Source of the DNA: Lunularia cruciata | Taxonomy: Eukaryota; Streptophyta; Marchantiopsida; Lunulariales; Lunulariaceae | Assembly (NCBI GenBank): GCA_948567375.1 | Contig: OX419761.1 | Coordinates: forward strand, 20,276,501 to 20,340,500 | DNA: 64,000 nucleotides | Direction: 5' to 3' | Part shown: piece by piece, positions 1 to 11,815 of the stretch | Layout of the letters: every line of letters begins with the position of its first letter | Position numbering within the stretch: position 1 is the stretch's first letter | Program-made: the position numbers and the translations under genes | Notes under the pieces: generated by a model | The model's database searches: none | What the model saw: only the letters and a program-made list of their open reading frames with translations | What the model was told of the DNA's origin: nothing

Positions 1-1911
1 CATGGTGTTTGAGATACACTTTCTTGTTTGCTAGAGTGTAATTAAATTCTATATTTTGCAATTTTGTACAACATCAATGTGGAGGAGGAATAAAAATTAG
101 AAAATATTACAAGGAGATCAATTCCTTTAACTGGTTGAACCAATATGGCAATTAAGGATTATAAGTGTACTTTATTTTCCATCAAGAATGGATTATTGCA
201 CAAAGAGAGATTAGGTGTATGTTGCATAGAATATTACTCTTTTTTTGCTTGAATGCAAGAAGTAAGTGATTTAGTCATCTTATGTTATCTTGGATTATGT
301 AATATTTACACATTTTCTTCAACATGTGTGGTGGTGGCCAAACATAGCTTAAGTTATTTGTATATTTATTTATTGGTGTGAAAGTTTCCACATCTAACAA
401 GGCTTTGAATTTGAATTTGATTGGTCTTCTTCAACCATTGACAAGTCCCTCCTTATATTGGCTTGGATATATTCACATCCCTCTCTATCATTGCTCAAGG
501 CTATACTATATTTCTTGTGTTTGTGGATAAATTGAGCATAAAAAATCCACTTTACTCATAGAGTGACTTAATAGATGTACCACAATTGATAAAGCTCTAC
601 TTTGACATAATTTTCTATCATGCTCTCTCAAGTGCACTCACGTTTGATTGCAAAATTTGCTTCATGACCAACTTTTGCTAAGCATTGTTGAAGATTTTGG
701 GTACTAGATTGGCCATATCTATTGTTTACTTGCCCAAATAGATAATCAAGTTGAACTTTCAAATTGCACTTCAAAAGATATTCTTGATGTATTTGTGAAT
801 TTGAATCAAATGAGTGAGATACTCTCCTTCTAAGCATAAAGTTTGCATATGATAATTCTAAGCAAGAAATTGGATTCTTCTAATTTTCTTAGTACTTCCA
901 TCATTTTATTCACCTTATCTTCTTTTTACAAAGAGCCAAAGCTTATTTACTTATTGCCTAATACTTCCAAGACAATATTCTAATTCCCACTATTATTTTC
1001 TTTCTTTTATTGTTGGTGCCAAAGTTATAATCTCTAGTCATAACCTTCTTAAGTACCAAATCAAGTATAAAGAAACAAGGGACTAGAGATTGGATTTATC
1101 TCTTCTTTGTCTTTAAAGGTGTCTCCTATATTGCTATTACCTTTATCCTCCACATTTTGTATTCATTTTGTTCATTTTCAAATTAAAACTTCTCCTTTCC
1201 AACAATCCTCTTTTTTCTTACCAAGTTCAACTTCTACCAATTGCAGCCATAACTTGGATCATAAGGAATATGAAGTTAATCAAATCTTCACAAAGCATAT
1301 TAACTAGTCATAGGTATTTTAATAAATGGATTACAAAGTTCTTTGGAAGAAATAACATCTTTATGATATGACATGGGAGCTACTTTAACATCTTCACACT
1401 ACTCAAAATGCTAACCAAGAGTTTAAAATTAAAGCATATGACAAGGATATCAATGACTAGAAAAATGAGATATTTTAATAATATAGGAAATTTCCATAGT
1501 AATTGAGTAAAATTTTAGCACATACAAGAAATTTCTAAAGGTAATCCAGAAACTATCTAGGGAGTTTTGGAAAGGAATATTTAGAAGGTTCACATGAACT
1601 TCAGGAACCACGTTACACGCGTGGATTGACCTATTTTTCACCAGAGTCCCGTGGCACCGGAAAATAGAAGCTTTAAGGACTACGTAGGCTAATAAGGTAT
1701 TATAGAACCTTCCTAATGATTAAGTAACTTTTGTAATAAAGTAATGACTAACTCTTCTAAGATGTAGGCTTGTACACATTTCAAATATAAATAATAAAAC
1801 CTTACGCTATCTATGGTGTTTGGATTTCATTTTATTCAATTCTTGGTCCATCTATTGACTTTTAACTTATGTATCTTATTCTCTTAAATTTTAGTTATTT
1901 ACACTTGGATC
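1..1911. other. AT-rich non-coding DNA, no gene seen
   Basis: Only short frames that match nothing I recognise. The composition is AT-rich with frequent stops in all frames, as in old decayed repeat DNA. No RNA gene or conserved motif was seen. Confidence 0.6.
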
Positions 1912-2602
1912 TGTAACACCCATTTGTGCATGTGTGTGGTATTGTGATATTTAGCTTGGTATTACAAGTACTTGGGAAATATTATTTATATAGATAAAGG
2001 ATGGTTCTACATTAGTCATGATTAGCTAAAGTTGGTCATAGCTAAGATAGAAGGGACCTTTACTTTAGAAGAAGTGGAAAAGATGAACACCACTATTTTG
2101 GATGCTAGTGTATTGACTTGGTATTATTCTTAGGTGTTTGGCTTTGAGGAAAGAGTTAAGAACTCTTGGACCCACAAGCCTTTTTGTTTTGGATTCTTCT
2201 ATAGTCCAAGGATAGACCATGTGAAGGAATCCTTGACTTAGTGGTTGGGTCAAGATAAGACCACATGCTTACAGTGATATTCCCATGAGGATGGATATTC
2301 CTTTAGCTTTTTGAATTTATTTGACTTTTAGCCTAGTAACTTGAGTTACTCTAGTAATTAGTAACTTTGGTACGTAATTATTTCACAAGTATATAAACTA
2401 GGGGTGAAGAGGTACTCATCATCCTTTCAAATTGCAACTATCTCTCTCTCATTGAATTCTCTAGTGAGCAATGTCTTGAGTCTTGGAGTGTTAGCCTTGG
2501 AGGAGTATGATGGAGTTGGAGTTCTTTGCCTTCTTAGTCCATGGTGTGCTACCATAATAGCCATCAGAGGTTCATCTTGAGTGAGAGACAAGCCGGCTCA
2601 CA
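1912..2602 (+). mobile_element. solo LTR of the 690-bp LTR family (copy 1)
   Basis: The block starts TGTAACACCC and ends GGCTCACA, the TG...CA ends of an LTR. Two further copies lie at 47963-48654 and 60267-60951 in reverse orientation, so both boundaries come from comparing three copies. A TATATAAA-like box near 2390 is followed by a stretch that could be the transcription start, so I read the LTR on the + strand. No primer-binding site or gag follows, so it is probably a solo LTR. The flanks (GGATC and GATAC) are not a clean 5-bp target duplication. Confidence 0.75.
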
Positions 2603-4472
2603 GATACTACTATACTTTGGATGGATACCTTATGATCTCCAACAAAGTCAAAAGGAAATAAGCAATTTCAATTGTTTAAAGCATTATACTACAATGCTAT
2701 CCATGCACAATAGCAAAGTCTAGTATAGACAAACACACATATCAAGCACATCTCAATGCACATCAACATACACTAGGAAATTTTGGTGCACCTAATGTAC
2801 CTGAAGTGCACACCAATAAACACCTACTCAGCTTACAACACAAACTAGTATAAAGTAAGGTTTTATTCCTCACTTTTCCTTTGTTTTTATACAAGTTGCT
2901 TGATATCAAAAGTTTTTCCAAACTATGGATTGGGCTACCAAGATCAAAAGAGTTCATAAGAGTGCATTGATGCTTATCTTGAATTCCCCAAATGGCATTT
3001 GGTCCTCATAGGAGAAGGAGTGAGAGGAAGAGATTAGTTGATTATTTTTTAGTGGAAGATTGGTTTCTTTTTTGAGATTATACCTTAGAGATATTTAGCA
3101 AGGTAATGCATGATCTTGCTTAAAGGCAATTCTTCTAGATGATGAGTACCATCTTGCCCTTGGTTAGGGGATCTATGATGATATATAGTCTTATCATCCT
3201 CATGATTAAGAAAAATTTACATATCAAGGACTAAGGATTGTGACTAAGAAAAATGATGGTTCATGTATTGGTGTAAAAGATCTAGGAGAGAAATAGAAGA
3301 ATGGAAGATTGGAGTGAAAGATCACATTGGGACTCTTGAATGAGGGAAACTACAAATGCCTAGCATAAGCTTGGGCTTTGGTTTTTATAAGGAAGCATAA
3401 AAGGCTCTTGAGAAGCTTCCTAAAAGCTGCTTTCTTAGCGGGCAAGCCAAACTAATTGAGAAGCTTCTCAAGAAGCTTCCTTCTACAATCCGTCTACTTG
3501 GTGTACAAGCTAAGTTAGTTGGGACTTACCAAAACACTTCCTTCTAGAAGCCGTCTACTTGGCATGTAAGCTAAGCTAGCATAGAAGCTTCACAACAAGC
3601 TTCCTCTTGGAAATCACCACTTGGCATGCACATTACGCAATACTTGGAATGTACCAAGTAGCTTCCTAGATGCTTCTAGAATATTCTTCTAATTTTTGGC
3701 AAATTTTGTCTAGTTGCTACTTCATTATTCCCTACTAACTTATTGGTAAAATCCATATTGTTACAATTGGAGAGTGAGTTGGCAATTTTGCAATAAAAAC
3801 TTCTTCATTTGAATGTACAGTGGTCCAATAAATTTTTTATGGGGTACTTGCTTACGCATGTGTTCATGAAGAGAAGTCTTATGGAGGAGGAGAAGACTTC
3901 ATATGTGAGGTTGGATAACAAAGAGGATTTTTTTCATGATATTTAGGATCAAGAAGTAGAATGCAAGTGAGATTAGAGCATTATTTTCTTTTGAAAACAA
4001 AATGTCTTTAATATTGTAATGACCTCTCTACTTAATAAAATATGAACTTTGAAAAGTGTGAATTTTATCTTTCAATACTTCTCTTTGGTTTATTAGAATG
4101 TTATTTGACTATTTTTCCTTATTGGAGTGTTTATTTTTGCACATGTGACCACTTCTATATACATCCTTTAGTTGATTCTCTTTTAGATGATATAGTTGTG
4201 CAAGGAGGTGAGTATGAGCTTGAACTACCACCTGTATCACATTGAGAGAGTATTAGTAGAGAAGGAGGAAGTTTCTAAGGAGAAGGATTGACTAATAGAA
4301 GATTTTTGTGGAGAGTTAGATACTCTAATTATGGAGAGAGACACCAAAAAATTATGCAACAAACTTGGCCATTTTTGAAGAGTTCTACTATGTCCAAGAG
4401 TTGAGTATCATAAGGAATTTGTTAAAGGAGGTATTATGTAATCTAAATTAATCTAGGATTGATGCTCCCTTA

Positions 4473-4508
4473 CTTATATGGACTCTTGGTCCCAAGAGTC
4501 CATATAAG
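4473..4508. repeat. 17-bp perfect snapback palindrome
   Basis: The left arm CTTATATGGACTCTTGG is followed by two bases (TC) and then its exact reverse complement. A strand could fold into a 17-bp stem. It lies in non-coding DNA. It could be a remnant of a foldback element or a small inverted duplication. Confidence 0.8.
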
Positions 4509-5690
4509 CGAATTGGATACATCTATTTAGGATAAAAAGACATATAGAAATGGTTGGAGGAAAGCCTAATATGAGGGTTCAAAGTGGGAGAGTTATAGAG
4601 ATTGAGTGTTGGAGATCTTAAATTTCATGTGGTTTTTCACTTCCATCTTTACAAGTATATCAAAAATTATATTCATATACTTAAAAAGAGAATGATGAGT
4701 TTGAGAGATAAGATGGCTACTCTCAAGGATGTAGTTAGGAGTATTATTTTGTATTAGCAGCTCATTCATCAGATTAATAACTACACAAAATGAGAGGAAG
4801 AAGATCATATTTTTGGAGGTCAAATATCTAATAAATATTATATAAGATAGTATTCCTCTCTTTGGCTAGTGGTGTGCATTGACCCAACGGTTTTGATAAG
4901 CTTCTTATAGAGCTATGATCACCTTTTTTATATTCTTCTGCCTAGAGTGCATGTGTTTGTGTGTGTTGTATGAGCATAACTAAGGTATTATTTGGACAAA
5001 TAGCACTTGAATCAAGTTAGTGTATCTCTTTTTATCCAAGTGAGATAAGGGTCTCCTTGAAAAGGAAGTAAACATAAGTATCAACTTCTAGGTTTGTTCA
5101 ACCAAGAGGATGGATAATTTGAGGCATTGAGAGTTTATAAGCTTAGAACTTACTCTACTTCTCAAAAGATAACAATTGTACTATAAGTCAAACATTGTAT
5201 CAAAGCAAAAAGTGGAATTCCTTCCTTCAAGGAACAAACTCCACTAGACTCTTATTTTAGGAAAGATTTGGTTCTTTGGGAAGATATTCATTGTTGCAAG
5301 ACCAACATCTTTACAAAGGATGAATATCTTCCAAAGCACCAGATTTACCTCCAAAGATAAAGATATCCACCCCAAAGGACTATACTTTTCAATGAAGATG
5401 ATTTACTCTCTTCCAAAGAGAAGCCTTCAAGACTTGAATCTTTGGAAGACCCTTTGGCTTGTCTTCCAAAGATATGGAACATCTTCAGTAGAGTAGGAAG
5501 AATCTTTGGTGAAGAAGGACCAACATTATTGGAATTTTAAGAACATGCAAAAATCACCTCAAGTTTGGCTCACAGAATGAGTGGAGAGCAATGTGTGACT
5601 AAATAGTGTTGCAAGCAAGAGGTTAGAAAGAACTAAAAACTTGAAATTTCTACAACAAGGAGTGTTTTTGCAAATCTTTAATCTCTCATT

Positions 5691-5895
5691 CTTCACAAAA
5701 TTCCATTTCTTGCATCAATGAAGAGGGAGTGAGTGAAGATATTGAGAGCCAACTTGTGAGGAGAGAAATCAATAGGTCACCATTATGAAGACTTCACAAA
5801 ATTCCACTTCTTGCATCAATGAATAGAGAGTGAATGAGAGAAGAGATTTAAAACCAATTTATGAGGAGAGCAATCAACAAGTCACCATAATAAAG
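5691..5895. repeat. two-copy tandem duplication, 101-bp unit
   Basis: The segment starting CTTCACAAAATTCCA at 5691 recurs at 5792 with scattered substitutions through the motif ending in CAACAAGTCACCA. The two units are clearly diverged, so the duplication is old. Confidence 0.75.
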
Positions 5896-6032
5896 ACTTC
5901 CATCCCAAAGGTTGCTAAGAGCACATTGAAACCCTAATGGTTGACCATTGGGAGATACCAACTAGAAGAGCAACATTACAAAGGTTGTGTGTAAGCTTTA
6001 TCATATAGAATTAGTAGTATAATTTGAGTGCA

Positions 6033-6657
6033 ATGGCTTTAGAAATTTTGAATGAAGAAGGTAGTACCTGGTAGTCTACAAGCAAATATGAGGAATTGGA
6101 TGCTTTTCCATTTGAGGAAGATATTAAAAAGAGAGCCAAGAATAGCTAAGGATTACACATTAAAGTTGCACTTCAATTTGAGTTGTAAAATGTAAGCTCA
6201 GATTGGCAAGGCTTTTGCACATTAAAGCAACCCACAAATAGCTGGTTAGTAGCTGATTATAAGAACTATACCCAAAGGGCCATAGCAAGGGCTTTGATGA
6301 AGATTTTCAAGCCCAAGAAAACCACTTACCTCACTAACTCTCAGGCTGCCTCTTCAAGCACTTGTTCTGTGACCAATAGATAAGGGCCAAATCTTTCACA
6401 TCCATGTACAAAAGATGTACAATATCTTTCATGGACTGGGACCTCACTACCTCATACCTTTTGTTGTGCATTTTTACATTGGCCATGATTTACTCATTGA
6501 AGATGAGAAGGGACAATTTCTAGGTCATGAAATATCCTTAGCCTATTTCAAAGGAGATCCTAAAGGTATGCAACAGATGGAGCTCATGAGAGAAACCAAT
6601 GAGGAGTATCACCACACCAAGAAGTTTGTGACCCCTTTCAAGAAGGAGAAGAAGTGA
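6033..6657 (+). pseudogene. relic of an unrecognised transposon ORF (first copy)
   Basis: From an ATG at 6033 a frame runs for roughly 130 codons, interrupted by a TAG and three TAA codons. After a one-base shift near 6414 it continues as an open 80-codon frame to 6657. Two blocks, FKPKKTTY (about 6310) and PHYLIPFVVHFY (about 6445), reappear as FKPKQTTY and PHYFAPFAAHFY with similar spacing in the minus-strand ORF at 53823-54206. The two copies are therefore the same protein family. I do not recognise the family. Its repeated occurrence next to transposon sequence suggests an element-encoded protein, perhaps a gag-like or accessory ORF. It is broken here. Confidence 0.6.
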
Positions 6658-8640
6658 AAATTCAACACCACTCCTTCTACCAAGAAGACCTCCACCAAAA
6701 AGCAAAAAATTTGTAGATAATCCAAGAGTCAAAAGAAGAAGAAGATGCACAACCAAAAAAGATCTTAGAGAAGAAACCTTTGGAAGTCCATGAAACAAAC
6801 TCCAACAGGGATGCAAGGAGAGGATCAATAAGATAAAGAGATCAAGAATCAAGAAGGTGAGGCTTTTGAAGATATTGAAACCTAGGGGTTTAACAACATA
6901 TTCACATCCAAGTGTTATCATCCAAAGGAACCAAAGACGCTACCTATTCAACAATTGGTGCAGGATAAGCTTGAGGATGAGGTTCATATCAAAGATATCA
7001 TGTCAAAGAAATTATATAGAAAAAGGAAGTGACTCAGCAAGAGCTAGTTAAACTACCCAAGGAAGTTGGGAGAAACTTGACATTAGAAGCAAAGAAGTGT
7101 GTGATTTGGGAAATGCCCAAGGTATGATAAACCCAAGACATCACATGCTCCTTAATGACAATTCTTGACACCATTACCCAATCTATGAAAGTAGCTCTCT
7201 AAACATATTTTGCTATTCTTTTATGGTGAGGCTTTTGAAGATATTGATCCCTAGAGGTTTAACAACATGTTCACATCTGAGCATTATCATCCAAAGGAAC
7301 CAAAGATGCTACCTATTCAACAATTGGCGCAGGATAAGGTTGAAGAGGAGGTTCATATCAAAGACATCCATGTCAAAGAAATTATTTAGAAAAAGGAAGT
7401 GACTCAGCAAGAGCCAGTTAAACTACCCAAGGAAGTTGGGAGAAACTTAACATTAGTAGCAAAGAAGTGTGTGATTTGGGAAATGCCCAAGGTGTGATAA
7501 ACCCAAGACATCAAATGCTCCTTAATGAAAATTCTTGACACCATTACCCAATCCATGAAAGTAGCTATCCAAACATATTTGGCTATACTTCTATGGTTCC
7601 AAAATGCATGCTTAGGTTGAGCATCATAAATCCAAAGTGATTGTGCTCAAGAGTGGAGTTCTTTATCTTTGTGAAGAGCAAAAGAAGCAAAGCATTGAGT
7701 CCATTGCCTTGCAAGTAGGGTTGATATGCTGAAGAATGTTCATGCAGACTAGGAGAAGAGTGAGCGGATGAAAATAGAGAAGATAGAAAAATTAGATAAG
7801 GAATTATTCAAGTTTCTTTGCAAGACAATAAAGAATCAAAGAAGATAACATTTTGATGAAAAATCAATTGGAGACTCTTTGGACAATAGTTGACCATCTT
7901 CCAAAGATGGTAGCCAAAGAGAAGGCCAAATTGGAAGGAAAAATCCTACAATCCAAAGCACAAGTAAGGCACTTGATGACTAATCAAGCACTTGTTGGCA
8001 TTTAGAAGGCAAATTACAATGAAGCATCAACCACATACCAAAGGGAGTCTACTATCTAGATCAAGGAGTATCAAGAATAGGTGGAGGTCTTGTAGAACAA
8101 GGTCAGATAGCGCACCAAGAGCACATCAATGCCATGGTCTATTTTAATACAAAGAAGGAAGTTTTAATTGATACGCACTACTCCACCAAGCAAGAATATT
8201 CAAGATGGTGAGTTAGTGGTGAAGTTGGTGATTATTCAAAGGAGGAAAAACACCAAAATACAATAAAATAGGTATGCAAAGTCATAGAAGAGATTATGGT
8301 GGAGTTTGTGGAGGCAATTGCCATTGCTAGGGAGTACATGAGCTTAGAGTAGCAAGTCAATAGCTAATAAAACCCCTTGAAGATCAAACATTGGAGAGGA
8401 TCACTTTAGGACTTAGAGTGAGGGTAGATAGAAAGTTTAGAGAGTTACATGAGAACTTGAGGATGACATTAATAGAAATTAAAGGCCGGTTAAGATTAGG
8501 CTATAGAGTCTCTAAAGGTAGAGGAGAGGTTTGAGGAAGCACTGTACAGTTTAGAGTCAGTTAAGGACGTAGTAGGAAAGTATGTCAAGCCACCAGTACT
8601 TCTACCATGCACGCCATCTGAAATAGGACCATTAGAGAAG
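6658..8640 (+). other. decayed continuation of the transposon relic
   Basis: Purine-rich sequence with many short Lys/Glu-rich frames broken by stops, resembling a decayed charged or coiled-coil region. It includes a 370-bp tandem duplication. No enzyme motif was found. The downstream border near 8640 is a guess. Confidence 0.35.
6856..7592. repeat. tandem duplication, about 370-bp unit
   Basis: GGTGAGGCTTTTGAAGATATTGA at 6856 recurs at 7225, and the motif GCAAAGAAGTGTGTGATTTGGG at 7089 recurs at 7459. That gives a constant offset of about 370 bp across the block. The copies differ by scattered point changes and stay collinear. Confidence 0.85.
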
Positions 8641-11055
8641 GATAACTATTCAACATTTTCTTGTTTTTCCATCTTAGGTGGTGGCCATTTTTGTTAGGTT
8701 ATTAGTGTGTAATGTTGAATTTATATGATATTTCAGCACATCATTTGAAGTGCTAGATTTTTCAGTCTACAAGTGGTGAATAAAGTGAGAGAAATTCTTC
8801 ATCACTTTCTCAATCTCTCTCTCATGAAATTTTCTTGAATTTTGTTTGCACTTTGGTAAAGAATCTCAATATGCATTGTTGGTTTTTTTGTGTTTGATCC
8901 TTGGGCTTCTTTCTACATTTAAGATGCAATATCTTGACATACTCATGGTGTACTGTTGCAAGTAACCGAAGTGTGAAGATTTAATGGATAGATTGTCACA
9001 AAGATCTTGCAATCTTCCAAAGATTGTGACTTTTGAAGGGTAGAACATTGGTATTTGGTAAAGACAATGCCTTCCAAGGGACAGAATGTTGGCTTTTGAT
9101 GAAGATGGTGCCTTTGGAAAGGGAGAAAAATTGTCTTTGAAAGACTCATAGACTTGATATTTGGAACTAGTGAAGATCTTTGGAAGGTAAGTGCACACAG
9201 AAGAAGGGGCAATTCTTCATTTTTAGAAGACTATACCCTCTTCTTCATAAGGGTAGGACACTTATCTTCAATAGACTTTTGAAGAAGAGGAGCAACCACA
9301 TTCTAGACCATCACTTTCTAAGAAATCTTCAGATTTATATACTTTTGTATGAGTGATTATTTTTTGTTTTTTCACAATGTGCCTTCTTGGTAACATTGTC
9401 CTTGTTTGGAAGTTGTCTCTCCCCAAGAGGCTAAATAAAAAATAGGAAAGGACTTTAATGTGACATTTTCCTTCATATCATACCATTTCCAACCTGCATC
9501 CTTGTGGGAACAAACTATCACTTACTAAATACTTCAATTTGGTGTTTGATGGGTTGTTACATATACAAGGAGTAGACTTGTGGTAATCTCAATCAAAATA
9601 TTGACTCATATGAGGGTTAAGTAGATTATTTTTAAGATCTAATTTTCCATCTCCAATAAAGAGCCTATATGTAAATTTAAATTCCAGAATGAATTCATTC
9701 TTTATTTCCTCACATTGATTTAACAATAGAGCACCTTTGGTGCTAAGAGAACATCCCTCTGGAGACTATGAGTAGTCACATATATATTTCATATATATTA
9801 TGTTATAAATTTGAATATTGGCTTTCCTCCACAAATATTCATTCATATTTCTCTCTAAATAATTTTTCTAGTATACATGAAATCAACAAAAAAAACAAGA
9901 AAACACTACATAAACCACAATAAAAGCATTAGTACACACTAACCACACACATACAAATGTTGGTGTGCTCATCAAAGGCAGACTTGTTTACACCAAAGGT
10001 ATACCAAGAAATACTTGTTCATTTAGGCATAATTTATACTAAAATACAAAATTTAAATATAAAATACTATGGATTACAGAAGATTTTTAAATTTTCAGAA
10101 CTAAAATTAAGATTTAAACTCATATCCATGAAGAGAATACTTCTCAATGCTATAGTTTGTGCTTGAAATATACTTTTGCATAAGAAATTTAAGGTCATTA
10201 GTATCAATACTATACTATTGAACTGAAATGCATATGCTTGTTTAATTTATTATGAAGATATATATCTCAAAAAGCACATAAATAATATTTAATATTTTCA
10301 AGAGATTTCTATATTTTTTTAATTCTAAAGTCATTGAGTAGGATCTTTTTTATAGAGTCTTACACTCTCTAAATTTCATTTTCTTACCCTTTGTTATTAT
10401 CTTCTCCAATAACATTATCTTCTTTGCTTTATTCTAAACTTTCAACTTCTCCATATTCTTTGACTCTACTTTGGCAACTTCTCCATCTTGGCCATTTTGA
10501 GGTTCAGTCTTTGCTAATCTATGCCTCTCTCATTTCTATGGACTTGCTCCTCATTTTTGCATGGCTTGTGATATTATTTGAGAAAGCAAATGAGTGATAT
10601 TTTGGAATGTTTATAGAATAAATTTTTTTGGGTCCCAAGGAGCTCCATCAACTTCTCCTTCACAATCTCAATCTCAAGAAGATTTTCACTCTTAGAACAA
10701 ATCATTGAAAAATTCAAAATAAGCCTAAGGTAATTGAATCTACTACTCTAGTCTTGGGTATTGCAAACATGAAATATGACAAGCTTGTCTCTCACTTAAG
10801 GGCTACTGCATGTGCAACATGTGCTAGAAGGAATAATAAAGTGGTATTGAGCACTATCAAGTATAGTAACATAAAGAGAATTCTCTCATTTAGTCCATAT
10901 CTCTCATTCTATCTTCAAATCACATTCTTTCTCTTATTCCAAAGCTCCTCCAAAATGGCTTCCAAGGATACACTTCACCAATGTTAACATAGATGGTTCT
11001 CCTTTCATACTCATGAAAGTGTCCTCTAGAGCTAGAGGTTCCTCCAATATCAACC
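8641..11055. other. no gene seen
   Basis: AT-rich DNA with only short unrelated frames. The block 8990-9300 uses the words CTTTGGAAGA and TCTTCCAAAG repeatedly, as does 5220-5530. I could not align the two into a convincing LTR pair. Confidence 0.5.
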
Positions 11056-11815
11056 TGTAATACTCCGAGGACAAGAGAAGAGAGAAAACACAGATTTCAC
11101 ACTTAATCATCTGATGCCCCAAAGGAGCACCTTCTCTTTATTACATAAACAAAGAGGATCTCCTCCAAGGAAGATCCACCATAGGATTAGGCACAAAAAT
11201 AGGTGACATGTTATCAAGCTCCACCTTGTATTACTTACTTGGATGGGTGACACGTCGGTCCTGGTCTTATCTGGTTGGTCAAACAAGCTTTGACCAGAGG
11301 GAATCTTTTAGGGAATCTTCTTGTAGGAATATTAGAATCACATGGATGAGGTACCATTGGAAAGCTCTAGATGAGAAAAATCAGGGGGAGGGAAGGCCAG
11401 CCTTTACTCCATTTAGGGGGGGGGGGGGGGGGAGATGTGCATATTTTTGAGGCCTAATCCATCCGTTTAGGCCTCCAAAATTGCCTTCAAAGATTTCAGG
11501 CATATTTTGGTTCTTACTCTGTTAGTAGAAGTCCCCTTTTGGTGATACTTCTTTCTGATCTGTTTAGTCCATCATGTGTAACATCCTTCTATATGGTACC
11601 AAATCGATTCTCACCTTTAAATCATATGTCTCACTTTTAAATCATATATTGGTTCTAAGGTTTTCAAGTCTATTTCAGTTTCTACACTATTAGTAGAAGT
11701 ACTATTTTGGTGATAATTCTATCTGATCTATTTTGACCATCATGTATAACATCATTCTAGATGTTACCTAATCAAATTTCACATCTAGTTCATATGGCTT
11801 GCTCTTGGTATTACA
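11056..11815. mobile_element. solo LTR, 760 bp, with near-perfect target duplication
   Basis: The block begins TGTAATAC and ends GTATTACA, a perfect 8-bp terminal inverted repeat with the TG...CA signature of an LTR. The flanking five bases are CAACC on the left and CAACA on the right, a 4/5 match as expected for an LTR target-site duplication. No internal retroelement domain adjoins either side, so this is a solo LTR left by recombination. The sequence differs from the 690-bp LTR family elsewhere in the window. Strand is undetermined. A 17-base G run lies inside at 11416-11432. Confidence 0.75.
11416..11432 (+). repeat. 17-base G homopolymer
   Basis: An uninterrupted run of G within otherwise AT-rich DNA. 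Such a run can form G-quadruplexes and is prone to length error in sequencing, so the exact count is uncertain. Confidence 0.85.

Larger units (their letters stand above)
2603..6032. other. decayed repeat DNA without a recognisable gene
   Basis: No coding region could be supported. The stretch contains a run of imperfect roughly 60-70 bp repeats rich in AAGCTT words (about 3415-3640), a short perfect palindrome (4473-4508) and a 101-bp tandem duplication (5691-5895), listed separately where the boundaries are clear. The 67-codon frame at 4042-4245 has no family features that I recognise. Confidence 0.5.

Noticed and set aside
5220-9300. Blocks rich in CTTTGGAAGA words at 5.2-5.5 kb and 9.0-9.3 kb as an LTR pair
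   Set aside because: Word use is similar but no collinear alignment or common ends could be found by eye.
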